This document shows positions 26,132 through 34,928 of a DNA stretch of 64,000 bases, in pieces. The translations under genes and the position numbers were made by a program. Numbering within the stretch: the stretch's first letter is position 1; the number at the start of each line of letters is the position of its first letter. Under the pieces are notes generated by a model. It saw only the letters and a list, made by a program, of their open reading frames with translations, did not search any database and had not been told where the DNA came from. The DNA comes from Martelella lutilitoris (GTDB lineage: Bacteria > Pseudomonadota > Alphaproteobacteria > Rhizobiales > Rhizobiaceae). The stretch is taken from the NCBI RefSeq assembly GCF_005924265.1, contig NZ_VCLB01000003.1, forward strand, positions 1 to 64,000. The letters run 5' to 3'.

Positions 26132-27616
26132 TCAATACTTGATCCAGACGGTCTTCAGCGCCGAATACTTGTCGAAGGAGTGCAGGGACAGGTCGCGACC
26201 GAAACCGGACTGTTTCATGCCGCCGAACGGCGTCATCGCCGACAGCGCGTCGACCGTGTTGACCGAGACCGTTCCGGCATGCAGCCGGTCCGACATCGAG
26301 ACAGCGCGGGAAATGTCCCTGGTCCAGACGGAAGCGGCAAGGCCGTAGATCGTGTTGTTGGCGATCGCAACGGCCTCGTCCTCGTCGCGGAAGGTCTGGA
26401 CGGAAAGGACCGGGCCGAAAATCTCCTCCGAGGCGATCTTCGCCTCCATCGGCACATCAGCGAAAATCGTCGGCGCGATGAAGGCGTCGGAGCCGCCAAT
26501 GGTCAGCCGTTCGCCGCCGGTCACCAGCCGCGCGCTCTCGCGCCCCGCCTTGAGGAAACCTTCGACGCGGGTCGCATGGTTGGCGTCGACCATGGCGCCC
26601 ATCGTCGTCTCCGGCGACAGCGGGTTACCAACCGTAATCGCCTCGGCGCGCGTCTTCATCCGCTCCAGCATGTCCTCGGCAATGCTCTCATGCACGAGCA
26701 TGCGCGAATTGGCCGAGCAGACCTCGCCCTGATTGTAGAAAATGCCGAAGGCGGCCATGTCGGCTGCGGCATCGAGATCGGCGTCAGGGAAAATGATGTT
26801 CGGGCTCTTGCCGCCGGTCTCCAGCCACACCTGTTTCATGTTGCTCTCGCCGGCATAGCGCTGGAACAGCTTGCCGACGACGGTCGAGCCGGTGAAGACC
26901 AGACAATCCACGTCCGGATGCCGGCCGAGCGCCTGGCCGGCATCCTCGCCAAAGCCCGGAACCACATTCAGGACACCGTCCGGCAGGCCGGCTTCCGCCG
27001 CCAGTTCTCCGAGCCTCAGCGCCGAAAGCGGCGACTGTTCCGCCGGTTTCAGCACGACCGAATTGCCTGCCGCCAGCGCCGGCGCAAGCTTCCAGGTCGC
27101 CATGTCGAGCGGAAAGTTCCACGGCACGACGGCGCCGATGACGCCGAGCGGCACGCGCCGGATCAGCGCCAGATCGCGACCGCCCGTGGGGGCGACCTCG
27201 TCATAGAGTTTATCGATCGCCTCGCCATGCCACTGGAAGAAATGGGCGGCGCCGGGCACATCGCCGGTCATCGTCTCGGTGATCGGCTTTCCCATGTCGA
27301 GCGTGTCGAGCAGGGCAAATTCCTCGAGGTTCTCGCGCAGCAATGCGGCGAGCTTCAGCAGCGCCTCCTTGCGTTGCGCCGGCGTCTTGCCCGACCAGCG
27401 CCCATCGGCAAAAGCGGCGCGCGCGGCCTTGACTGCGCGGTCGATATCCTCGGCCCCGCCGCGCGCAACGTCGGTCAGCACCGCGCCCGTTGCCGGGTTG
27501 ATGCTATCAAAACGCGCGCCGGAAACAGAGGCGACATATTTGCCATCGATCCAGCACTGGTTGCGCAACGAAAGCGTCGCGGCTTTTTCGGTGTAATGTT
27601 CAAGGCTTTGCATCAT
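26132..27616 (-). CDS. NAD(P)-dependent aldehyde dehydrogenase, PuuC/BADH-like
   Basis: A 494-residue aldehyde dehydrogenase. The active-site pieces are present: VVPWNFPLDMATWKLAPALAAGN, FTGSTVVGK, the general base Glu in LETGGKSP and the nucleophile Cys in NQGEVCSANSR. The length and style match gamma-glutamyl-gamma-aminobutyraldehyde or betaine aldehyde dehydrogenases. The start overlaps the stop of the DUF1028 gene as ATGA. In context it would oxidise the aldehyde formed by the transaminase or the GMC oxidoreductase of this cluster. Indole-3-acetaldehyde is another possible substrate given the neighbouring auxin locus, but nothing in the sequence shows it. Confidence 0.9.
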   Translation of the reverse strand: MMQSLEHYTEKAATLSLRNQCWIDGKYVASVSGARFDSINPATGAVLTDVARGGAEDIDRAVKAARAAFADGRWSGKTPAQRKEALLKLAALLRENLEEFALLDTLDMGKPITETMTGDVPGAAHFFQWHGEAIDKLYDEVAPTGGRDLALIRRVPLGVIGAVVPWNFPLDMATWKLAPALAAGNSVVLKPAEQSPLSALRLGELAAEAGLPDGVLNVVPGFGEDAGQALGRHPDVDCLVFTGSTVVGKLFQRYAGESNMKQVWLETGGKSPNIIFPDADLDAAADMAAFGIFYNQGEVCSANSRMLVHESIAEDMLERMKTRAEAITVGNPLSPETTMGAMVDANHATRVEGFLKAGRESARLVTGGERLTIGGSDAFIAPTIFADVPMEAKIASEEIFGPVLSVQTFRDEDEAVAIANNTIYGLAASVWTRDISRAVSMSDRLHAGTVSVNTVDALSAMTPFGGMKQSGFGRDLSLHSFDKYSALKTVWIKY

Positions 27617-28290
27617 TCATCTCCGGGAACGCCATAGGAAGGGGCCGCGGCCGGGTTTAGCGCCCGCGTCACATAGTCGTCGGCCTGCGGTTGATACGTC
27701 TTCAATGCGGCTGCGATATTGGCGATCGGGCAGGCCTCGGCAAGCCAGTCGCAACGCAGTTCGATATAGGGCCAGTCTCGCTCATCCACGACCAGCAGCC
27801 CGGCGGAATGAACCGGCCCTGCCTCGCCGCCTGCGGCCAGCCCTGCCCGCATGGCGGAAATCAGTCGCTCGGCAAGCGTGCCGTCGGACGCATCGAAAGC
27901 TGTGACCATCTTTTGCGGAACGCTCTCCTCCGCCAGCAGATTGCCGCCCGCCGCGCAGTCCTCGCCCCTGGCTGACGACCAGACGCCGAGCGCGTTCGGA
28001 CCGGAATGGATGGCGGGCGGGCCATCCCGGCCGATGGCGATGAGCTGCCGGTAAGCCGCAAATCCGTCGCCGGAAACCGCCTCTTCCACCGCCGTCTGCG
28101 CATCCTTTCCGGAAGCGAGACGATCAAGCATGGCCGGACCGAGAGCCGGGTTGGTGACATTTTGCGTGGCGGCCGCGCCGACGCCCGCACGCGCGAAGGC
28201 GCAACGCGCGGCAACGGCCGGCGACGAGGATGAAATGGCCATGCCGAACTGGCCTGTTTTCCGGCAACGGGCGACGATGGAAAAGGTCAT
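27613..28290 (-). CDS. DUF1028 (Ntn-hydrolase-like) protein
   Basis: A 225-residue protein of the DUF1028 family, predicted to have an Ntn-hydrolase fold. It starts MTFSIVARC with Thr2, which after Met removal could be the N-terminal nucleophile. Family features include GMAISSSSPAVAARC, GVGAAATQNVTNP and SGPNALGVWSSARGEDCAAGGNLL. The ATG at 28290 is preceded by AGGAGA. DUF1028 genes often travel with RidA, M20 deacylases and amine transporters, as here, and an amide-cleaving role is a reasonable inference without direct proof. It is coupled to the aldehyde dehydrogenase. Confidence 0.82.
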   Translation of the reverse strand: MTFSIVARCRKTGQFGMAISSSSPAVAARCAFARAGVGAAATQNVTNPALGPAMLDRLASGKDAQTAVEEAVSGDGFAAYRQLIAIGRDGPPAIHSGPNALGVWSSARGEDCAAGGNLLAEESVPQKMVTAFDASDGTLAERLISAMRAGLAAGGEAGPVHSAGLLVVDERDWPYIELRCDWLAEACPIANIAAALKTYQPQADDYVTRALNPAAAPSYGVPGDE

Positions 28291-28353
28291 GACATCTCCT
28301 GAGAGCGCCGTTCGTCCATTCGAACGCACAAAGAACGCTCTAACCTGTTGAAA

Positions 28354-28770
28354 CTAAGCATCCGGAATAACGGCGGTGGCGTCGATCTCGACCAGCCAGT
28401 CGGGCCGGGCAAGCGCGGTGACGACGACGCCGGTCGAAACCGGGTGAACGCCTTTGATGTATTCGCCCATGGTGCGGTAGACCGCCTCGCGGTGGCGCAC
28501 GTCTGTGAGATAGACCACCACCTTGCACAAGTGCTCCATGCTGCCGCCGGCTTCCTCGATCAGCTGGCGGATATTCTGCATCACCTTGTGGGTCTGCTCC
28601 ACCGGGTCATGGCTTTCAATGTTCTTCGCGGTATCGAGATCCTGCGGGCACTGGCCGCGCAGGAAAATCGTCGTGCCGCGCGCGACGACGGCTTGGCAGA
28701 GGTCGTTGTCGAGCTTCTGCTCGGGATAGGTGTCCTTTGTGTTGAACTTGCGGATACGGGTATGGGCCAT
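28354..28770 (-). CDS. RidA-family (YjgF/YER057c/UK114) protein
   Basis: A 138-residue RidA-superfamily protein. Family members deaminate reactive enamine/imine intermediates released by PLP enzymes or amine oxidases. The GGSMEHLCKVVVYLTDVRHREAV motif and the active-site Arg in TALARPDWLVEIDATAV are present. The ATG at 28770 has GGAG 7 nt upstream, better than the ATG at 28782. RidA placed between oxidases and a transaminase operon suggests the pathway produces an unstable enamine or imine. Confidence 0.88.
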   Translation of the reverse strand: MAHTRIRKFNTKDTYPEQKLDNDLCQAVVARGTTIFLRGQCPQDLDTAKNIESHDPVEQTHKVMQNIRQLIEEAGGSMEHLCKVVVYLTDVRHREAVYRTMGEYIKGVHPVSTGVVVTALARPDWLVEIDATAVIPDA

Positions 28771-28797
28771 CCGGCACTCCATCGGTCAAAAAAACGG

Positions 28798-30069
28798 TTA
28801 AACGGTTTCGGCTTTCGCGGTCACCGGCCCTTCATAGGCAAGATAGCCGCGCTGCTTGCAGATATGGTCGGCGATGTATTTCGCGTCGTGCCAGACGCCC
28901 CAGATGAAGGACGAGCCGCGCCGCGTCTGCCATGGCAGGCCGAGGAAATAGACCCCCGGTTCGGCGGAAATGCCGCGATGATGGGCAGGCCTGCCGTTTT
29001 CGTCCAGCGCATCGACCTTCAGCCAGCCATAATCGACGCCGAAGCCAGTTGCCCAGATGACCGTGGCGATGCCGGCCTCGGCAAGGTCGAGCGTCTGCAA
29101 GGGATTGGCAATGCAGTCCGGGTCCGGGCCGATCACGTGGGCCTCCGGTTCTTCCGGCAGATCGAGCCCGTTGCGAACCACATAGGCATCGGCTTCCTCC
29201 AGAAGCGAAAGATAATTGGCGTCGCCCGCCTCGACATTCTTCCTGAGATCGTCGGCAAAACGCAGCTTGCCGTCCTCACACGCCTCGGTCCTTCCAAGCA
29301 GCACCATGCCCCGTTCCGCCAGTTTGCGGAAATCCACCGTCTTGCCGCCATGCGCGCCGGAGACGGCGATTGTCGTATGCTCGACACCGGGAACGGCCTC
29401 CATGTCCCACTTGTTGAGCACGCCGAGCCACCAGACGAAATCGCGGCCGCGATAACGGCGCGGCGGACGGTCATGCGGGCCGACAGAAAGAAAAACCTCG
29501 CGGCCGTTTTCCAGAAGCTCCTCGGCAATCTGTACGCCGGAGGAGCCCGCGCCGACGATGAGGATTGCGCCGTCTTCAAGCTGGCCGGGATGCCGGTAGG
29601 AAGCAGAATGGATCTGGGTGACGCCGGCACTTTCCGGAATGACCGGCGGGATCACCGGCGTCTGGAACGCGCCGGTTGCCGCGACCACGTAATCGGCCTC
29701 GATCACGCCCTCGGATGTTTCGGCGCGAAAGCCAGGACGGCCCTGGTTGCGCCGCACCTCCGTCACCTCGACGCCGCAGCGCACCGGCGCGCCGATCTTC
29801 TGCACATAGTCGACAAAGTAGTCGGCGATCTCGTCCTTGGCCACGAAACTGTCGGGATCGGCGCTTTCGAAGGCGAGGCCCGGGAACCGGTCATGCCATG
29901 CCGGGCCGTTGGCCACCAGCGAATCCCAGCGGGCCGTGCGCCAGCGCTCGGCGATCCGGTCACGCTCCAGCACAAGATGCGACACGCCGCATTTCGACAG
30001 GTGTTCGCTCATCGCGATGCCGGCCTGACCGCCGCCGACAACGAGCACTTCTGTTTTTTCAACCGACAT
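28798..30069 (-). CDS. FAD-dependent monooxygenase, CzcO/YUCCA-like
   Basis: A 423-residue flavoprotein with an FAD site VVGGGQAGIAMSEHL (from residue 10), an NADPH site LIVGAGSSGVQIAEEL (about residue 167) and a late WATGFGVDYGWL. Two dinucleotide folds in this arrangement define class B flavin monooxygenases (COG2072), which include plant YUCCA enzymes and many bacterial proteins of unknown substrate. The ATG at 30069 follows AAGGA. It lies 60 bp after the HpaB-like gene and 27 bp before RidA. It could hydroxylate an amine nitrogen or act on a keto group; no substrate motif is visible. Confidence 0.85.
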   Translation of the reverse strand: MSVEKTEVLVVGGGQAGIAMSEHLSKCGVSHLVLERDRIAERWRTARWDSLVANGPAWHDRFPGLAFESADPDSFVAKDEIADYFVDYVQKIGAPVRCGVEVTEVRRNQGRPGFRAETSEGVIEADYVVAATGAFQTPVIPPVIPESAGVTQIHSASYRHPGQLEDGAILIVGAGSSGVQIAEELLENGREVFLSVGPHDRPPRRYRGRDFVWWLGVLNKWDMEAVPGVEHTTIAVSGAHGGKTVDFRKLAERGMVLLGRTEACEDGKLRFADDLRKNVEAGDANYLSLLEEADAYVVRNGLDLPEEPEAHVIGPDPDCIANPLQTLDLAEAGIATVIWATGFGVDYGWLKVDALDENGRPAHHRGISAEPGVYFLGLPWQTRRGSSFIWGVWHDAKYIADHICKQRGYLAYEGPVTAKAETV

Positions 30070-30129
30070 TTCCCAGTCCTTTCCGGCATTTCTGAAATTC
30101 TTGTGCAAGGTGCAAATTCTGGTTCCGGC

Positions 30130-31659
30130 TCATTCCGCTGCGTCCCTGCCGTCGCCCGCCAGACGGGTGGAAAACCACGCCGACAGGGATGAGGAAGCGT
30201 CAGCGCCCGCCTTCTCGTCCATCACCTCGTCCGAAAGGCCCGCCGCATGCCTGACGAAGGCAAGCGGACCGTCAAAATCGAAATTCCGGTAGACGGCGGC
30301 AAGGTGGGTGAAGGGCGGCGCCTGGCCGAAGAGCTGGAAGGTCAAACGGTGGCCGGCATAGTCCGAATTCAGGAGGTCGCGCGCAAAGGCCAGAAGCTTT
30401 CGGCGATCCTCGGCGCCCCATTCGGCGCTCACCGAATAATATTTCTGAAGAAAATCCGCCGTTTCCGGTGCGGAAAAGGCGGCAGCGTCCGGCGTCAGGG
30501 CGATCTGGCCGCCGCAGAGTTCGCGGGCGATATGCATCATCTCGTTGAGCTTCGAGCAGGCAAGCACCCGCCCCGCATAGACGAGCGACTGGTTCGGCAT
30601 CATCAGCCCGGCAGGGCTGCGTTCGGCAAGCGCGATGGCCGACGTCAGATGCGCATTGATGCCCTCGCGGTAGCAGGCGAGCATCGCCAGCTTTTCCTGA
30701 ACCGCCTGCTCCCGCTCAAGTCCGGTCTGTCGCACGTTATAAAGCGCCGCGCCGATCAGCATGTCGGCCAGCTTCAGGTTGCGCTGGATATAGGGGAAGG
30801 CAGAGTAGCGGTGCAGCGTGGCGCGCACGAGCTTTGCCGCCCTCGTGTGCCTGTAGAAAAGGACATTTTCCCAGGGAACCAGGACCTGATCGAAGACGAC
30901 GAGCGTATCAACTTCATCAAACCGGTTGGAAAGCGGATAATCCGCTGCCGGCGCGCGCCCGGCAAACCCGGTGCGACAGATGAACTTCAATCCCGGCGCA
31001 TCGAGATCCGAGATGAAGCCGATCACATAGTCGGACTGGTCGACGTCCCCCCAATTGGCGATCGTCGGCTTGGTGAAGGACTGGTTGGCATAGGCGGCAG
31101 CCGTCTCGAACTTGGCGCCGCTGACGATGACGCCGGCATCCGTTTCCCTGACGACGTGCAGCAGCATGTCGGGATCCTGCGCCACGGGCGGCAGCGAACG
31201 GTTTCCCTTCGGATCGGCATTGGCGGAGATATGGAAGACATCGTCATTGACGACGCGCGCGACATGGCGCGCGATGTTCGCCGAAAAACGCGGATCGATC
31301 TCGTCCAGCGCCTCGGCCGCGTCATGCAGCGACCACATTTCGCCGACGGTCTCGTCTCCGACGCGGGTGACGACGCCGCCGATCGTCTCCATCACCAGGT
31401 CGGCGGCGCGGCGCTTGGCCCACCAGTCGCCCTGGCTGAAGGGCATGGCGTTGCCCACGGCCTGCAGCGCCTCGTCGCGCCGCACGGTCATTGCCTCGGC
31501 GGTCTCCGGCTCGTGCGCCATATCGTAGATGCGGGCGCGGATATCCACGAGCGGACGGAACATCGGATGCGCGGCAACATCCCTGACCCGTTCGCCATTG
31601 ACGTGAATGTCGCGCCCGGCGCGAATGCTGTCCCGGTATTGAGCGCCCGTGCGGATCAT
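30130..31659 (-). CDS. HpaB-like flavin-dependent aromatic hydroxylase
   Basis: A 509-residue protein of the 4-hydroxyphenylacetate 3-monooxygenase (HpaB) family, the oxygenase half of FADH2-dependent two-component hydroxylases. It begins with RTGAQYRDSIRAGRDIHVNGERV, a family hallmark. PMFRPLVDIRARIYDMAHEPE, the DVDQSDYVIGFI region and QSLVYAGRVLACSKLNEMMHIARELCGGQ follow. No flavin reductase lies in this cluster; the nearest is iacG 21 kb away, so reduced flavin must come from elsewhere. The true substrate may be an indole, phenol or pyrrole-type ring. AAGGGG lies before the start. Confidence 0.85.
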   Translation of the reverse strand: MIRTGAQYRDSIRAGRDIHVNGERVRDVAAHPMFRPLVDIRARIYDMAHEPETAEAMTVRRDEALQAVGNAMPFSQGDWWAKRRAADLVMETIGGVVTRVGDETVGEMWSLHDAAEALDEIDPRFSANIARHVARVVNDDVFHISANADPKGNRSLPPVAQDPDMLLHVVRETDAGVIVSGAKFETAAAYANQSFTKPTIANWGDVDQSDYVIGFISDLDAPGLKFICRTGFAGRAPAADYPLSNRFDEVDTLVVFDQVLVPWENVLFYRHTRAAKLVRATLHRYSAFPYIQRNLKLADMLIGAALYNVRQTGLEREQAVQEKLAMLACYREGINAHLTSAIALAERSPAGLMMPNQSLVYAGRVLACSKLNEMMHIARELCGGQIALTPDAAAFSAPETADFLQKYYSVSAEWGAEDRRKLLAFARDLLNSDYAGHRLTFQLFGQAPPFTHLAAVYRNFDFDGPLAFVRHAAGLSDEVMDEKAGADASSSLSAWFSTRLAGDGRDAAE

Positions 31660-31716
31660 GGCCAGCCCCTTGTCAACCGTCGGTCCTGCATGCTGTGGCT
31701 CCCACCCCCCTCGTTG

Positions 31717-33309
31717 TCAGGCGGACAGGACCATGCGGGCGCAACGCTCGCCGATCATCATGGTGGGCACATTGGTATTGCCGCCGATCAAGGTCGGCAT
31801 GACCGAGGCATCGGCAACGCGCAGCCCCTCTACGCCATTGACCTTCAGGCTCTTCGGGTCGCAGACGGCCATGGCATCCGTGCCCATCCTGGCCGTGCCG
31901 ACCGGGTGATAGACGGTCAGCGCCTCGGCCCTGAGATAGGCGCGGATCTCGTCATCGCTGACGACATCGGGGCCCGGCAGCATTTCCTTGCCGCGAATGG
32001 GCTCGAACACCGGATCGGCCATGATCGCGCGGGCAACCTTGATGCCCTCGACCAGCGTCTCGAGATCCTGCGGGTCGGAGAAGAACCGGTGATCGATCTC
32101 CACAGCGCCGTCACCCGTCAGCCGCAGCTCGCCGTTCGATTTCGGCCGCAGGACGCAGGTGTGGATGGCATAGCCGTGACCATATTCGATCAGCCTGCCG
32201 CGATGGCTGCGATAACCGGGGACGAAATGGAACTGGATGTCCGGTTCCGCGCCCGCATATTTCGTTCTCGCAAACCCGCCCGCCTCGACATAATTGGTTG
32301 TCAGCATGCCCTTGCGGGCGAAAAGGTATTGAAACGGCGCGGCAATCATCGCCGGCAGGTTGGCGACGGAAAGGCCGAGCGTCTTGGTGGATGCCGAACG
32401 CGTGGTGATCATCCCGTCGACATGGTCGCGCAGGTTCTGGCCGACGCCCGGAAGGTCATGCACGACCGCCACCCCGGCCTCCTTCAGCATCGCCCCCGGC
32501 CCGATGCCGGAGCGCATCAGGATTGCCGGCGAACCGATCGAGCCGGCCGACAGGATGACCTCACGGCCTGCCTTCAGCACCTTGACGCCATCCGCGCCGG
32601 AAATCTCGATACCGGTAACCCGTCTGCCGTCCATCACCAGACGGCGGGTTTCGACGCCGGTCATGACGGTGAGGTTCGGCCTATCCTGCACCGGCTTCAG
32701 AAAGGCGCGATAGGACGACCAGCGCTTGCCGTCCTTCTGGGTGACATCGTAAATGCCGACGCCTTCCATCGTGCCGTCGTTGAAATCGGTCTTTTCGGCA
32801 AGGCCGACGGCGCGGCCGGCGGCGATGAACATCTTCGAGACGATATTGGGATCGCGCGCGCGGTTGACGAAAAGCTCGCCGTCAAAACCGTGCCAGTCGG
32901 GCGACTGGCCGTTCATGTTGCGCTCGAGGCTCTTGAACACCGGCAGCACGTCGTCCCAGCGCCAGCCGTCGCAGCCGAGGTTTGCCCATTCGTCATAATC
33001 TGAACATGCGCCGCGGATGAACACCATGGAATTGATGGTGGAGGAACCGCCAAGCGCCTTGCCGCGATTGACCGGAATGCGGCGGTTGTTCATTTCCTTC
33101 TGCGGCACGCCGACATAGGCATAGTCATATTTGGGGTTGCCATAGAGCGACAGGATGCCGGCGGGCACCGAGACGTTGACGGCATTTTCCTGCCCGCCGC
33201 CCTCGACAATCAGCACGCGATTGGCGCTGTCGGCCGAAAGCCTGTTTGCAAGAACGCAGCCGGCCGAACCCGCGCCGACAATGATGAAATCGAATTCCTG
33301 ATTATCCAT
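31717..33309 (-). CDS. GMC-family alcohol oxidoreductase (choline dehydrogenase-like)
   Basis: A 530-residue FAD enzyme of the glucose-methanol-choline family. The N-terminal FAD motif IIVGAGSAGCVLANRL, the GGSSTINSMVFIRG signature and the C-terminal catalytic pair His in YHPVGTARMG and Asn in GGNTNVPTMMIGE are all present. It would oxidise an alcohol to an aldehyde, which the cluster's aldehyde dehydrogenase could oxidise further. The start at 33309 is near GGGG, which could pair with a CCCC 10 nt upstream. A 38-bp region with direct and inverted repeats lies upstream. Confidence 0.9.
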   Translation of the reverse strand: MDNQEFDFIIVGAGSAGCVLANRLSADSANRVLIVEGGGQENAVNVSVPAGILSLYGNPKYDYAYVGVPQKEMNNRRIPVNRGKALGGSSTINSMVFIRGACSDYDEWANLGCDGWRWDDVLPVFKSLERNMNGQSPDWHGFDGELFVNRARDPNIVSKMFIAAGRAVGLAEKTDFNDGTMEGVGIYDVTQKDGKRWSSYRAFLKPVQDRPNLTVMTGVETRRLVMDGRRVTGIEISGADGVKVLKAGREVILSAGSIGSPAILMRSGIGPGAMLKEAGVAVVHDLPGVGQNLRDHVDGMITTRSASTKTLGLSVANLPAMIAAPFQYLFARKGMLTTNYVEAGGFARTKYAGAEPDIQFHFVPGYRSHRGRLIEYGHGYAIHTCVLRPKSNGELRLTGDGAVEIDHRFFSDPQDLETLVEGIKVARAIMADPVFEPIRGKEMLPGPDVVSDDEIRAYLRAEALTVYHPVGTARMGTDAMAVCDPKSLKVNGVEGLRVADASVMPTLIGGNTNVPTMMIGERCARMVLSA

Positions 33310-33346
33310 TCAAAATCCCCAAATCTTATGGGGGAATGTTCCATCG

Positions 33347-33384
33347 CCCGGGAGTTAAAGTCGATTAAAGTCTTTCTTCCCGGG
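33347..33384. promoter_or_regulatory. candidate operator upstream of the GMC oxidoreductase gene
   Basis: Inverted repeats CCCGGGA / TCCCGGG (33347-33353, 33378-33384) flank two direct repeats TTAAAGTC (33355-33362 and 33365-33372, centres 10 bp apart). The nested arrangement in a 113-bp gap looks like a regulator site, 38-75 bp upstream of the start codon. Confidence 0.5.
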
Positions 33385-33422
33385 ACTTAGGATTTTCTGA
33401 ATTCAATCAGCCGTGCGGGCCC

Positions 33423-34793
33423 TCAGCCCCGCACCTCGGCCATCACGTCCAGAATGCTCTCGCGCAGTATGTCGCCGATGCGGGCGATCTCGGCCTCGGA
33501 CAGGATGAGCGTCGGCGAGAGAATGAGGATATGGCCGAGCGGACGGGCGATCAGCCCCCTGGCCTGCGCCCGTCGCGCAACCTTCATGCCGATATTCATC
33601 GCCTCGGGGAAAAGCGCCTTGGATTGCTTGTCGGAGACGAATTCGATGCCCGCCATGAAATGGCTGCCGCGCACCTCCCCGACGATCTCGATGTCTTCCA
33701 GCGCCTTCAGCGTCTTTTCGAACAGCTTACCGGTAGTGCGCACGCGTTCGGGGATCTGCTCTTGTTCCATCAATGCAATATTGGCAAGTGCCGCGGCCGA
33801 GGCCGCCGGATGACCGGAATAGGTCATGCCGTGCAGGAACACGCCGTCCGGCCCGGATATCACCTCATGGATCTCGTCGCTCATGATCGTCGCAGAGAGC
33901 GGCTGGTATCCGGAGGTCAGCCCCTTGGCGGTGTTGATGATGTCTGGCGTGGTGCCGAAAACATCCTGCGATGCGAAGAAATGTCCGAGCCTGCCGAAGG
34001 CGGTGACGACCTCATCAGCGACGAACTTGATGTCATAGGCCCGGCAGATGTCCCCGGCCCGGCGGTGGTAGCCCTCGGGCGGCACGATGACCCCGCCAGC
34101 TCCCATGATCGGCTCGGCGATGAAGCAGGCGATGTTTTCCGCGCCGATCCGCTCGATCGAGGCGCGCATGTCCTCCATCAGCATGTCGAGGAATTCGGCT
34201 TCGCTCATGCCGTCGCCCTCGCGCCAGTAATGCGGCTTCTTCAGATGATGGACCATGTTGTCCGCCTTGTCCCAGCCCTTGGAGTATTCCGGCGTGGTCA
34301 TGGCGATGGCAAGGAAGGTGGAGCCGTGATAGGCGCCGTTGCGGCTGAGGACCAGACGCTTTTCCGGGCGGCCGAGGCGCCGGTAATAATGCTGCAGGAT
34401 GCGCACGGCCGAATCATTGGCGACCGAACCGGAATTGCCGAAATAGACCTTGTTGAGGTTACCGGGGGCAAGCTGACCGAGTTTTTGCGCCAGCGCGGCG
34501 GCCGCCGGATGGGTGAAGGTGTAGAAAGTCGAATAGAAGTCGAGCGTTTCAAGCTGATCACGGATGGCATCGATGATCTCGCGCCGCCCGTGGCCGACAT
34601 TGACGCACCACAGCCCGCCGATGCCATCAATCAGTTCATTGCCGTCGCTGTCGGTTACCATCGTACCCTTGGCGCTGACGATGGCCGTGCGCGCGCCCTG
34701 CTGTTTCAGCGCGTTGAGATCGGCGAACGACTGGACGAGATGGTCGTCGCTCTTGAGAATGTCGCGTGTAAGCACCGGAAGGTCGATTGCCAT
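33423..34793 (-). CDS. class III (omega-amino acid:pyruvate type) aminotransferase
   Basis: A 456-residue PLP enzyme related to putrescine/beta-alanine/taurine:pyruvate aminotransferases (SpuC-like). FGNSGSVANDSAVRI, ICFIAEPIMGAGGVIVPP-like phosphate-site and metal-independent loops, and the PLP Lys in NTAKGLTSGYQPLSA are visible. The ATG at 34793 follows GGAG and is preferred to the GTG at 34805. It is the first gene of the minus-strand cluster and divergent from the LuxR gene. It would convert a terminal amine to an aldehyde with pyruvate as acceptor, matching the downstream aldehyde dehydrogenase. Confidence 0.9.
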   Translation of the reverse strand: MAIDLPVLTRDILKSDDHLVQSFADLNALKQQGARTAIVSAKGTMVTDSDGNELIDGIGGLWCVNVGHGRREIIDAIRDQLETLDFYSTFYTFTHPAAAALAQKLGQLAPGNLNKVYFGNSGSVANDSAVRILQHYYRRLGRPEKRLVLSRNGAYHGSTFLAIAMTTPEYSKGWDKADNMVHHLKKPHYWREGDGMSEAEFLDMLMEDMRASIERIGAENIACFIAEPIMGAGGVIVPPEGYHRRAGDICRAYDIKFVADEVVTAFGRLGHFFASQDVFGTTPDIINTAKGLTSGYQPLSATIMSDEIHEVISGPDGVFLHGMTYSGHPAASAAALANIALMEQEQIPERVRTTGKLFEKTLKALEDIEIVGEVRGSHFMAGIEFVSDKQSKALFPEAMNIGMKVARRAQARGLIARPLGHILILSPTLILSEAEIARIGDILRESILDVMAEVRG

Positions 34794-34831
34794 GCTGTTC
34801 TCCACTGTTCCGCTTTTTGGTCATAACGTTG

Positions 34832-34850
34832 AGGCGGACAGGGACCGCCT
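34832..34850. promoter_or_regulatory. inverted repeat between aminotransferase and LuxR genes
   Basis: AGGCGG-N7-CCGCCT, a perfect 19-bp interrupted palindrome in the 135-bp divergent region. It is placed to control the aminotransferase operon, the LuxR gene or both. Confidence 0.4.
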
Positions 34851-34928
34851 GGCTGCCCTATACCACCTGATATTGAAGCAGAGGCTAATCATGGATAAAT
34901 GAGGAGTATATAACCCCATGGAGGTAGT

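Noticed and set aside
30247-33003. 918-codon plus-strand frame across the HpaB-like and GMC genes
   Set aside because: Arg/His-rich, low-complexity shadow of two minus-strand genes with intact active-site motifs.
33413-33434. Hairpin at the end of the aminotransferase gene as a terminator
   Set aside because: The stem overlaps the stop codon and there is no U-run; the next gene follows on the same strand, so readthrough is expected.
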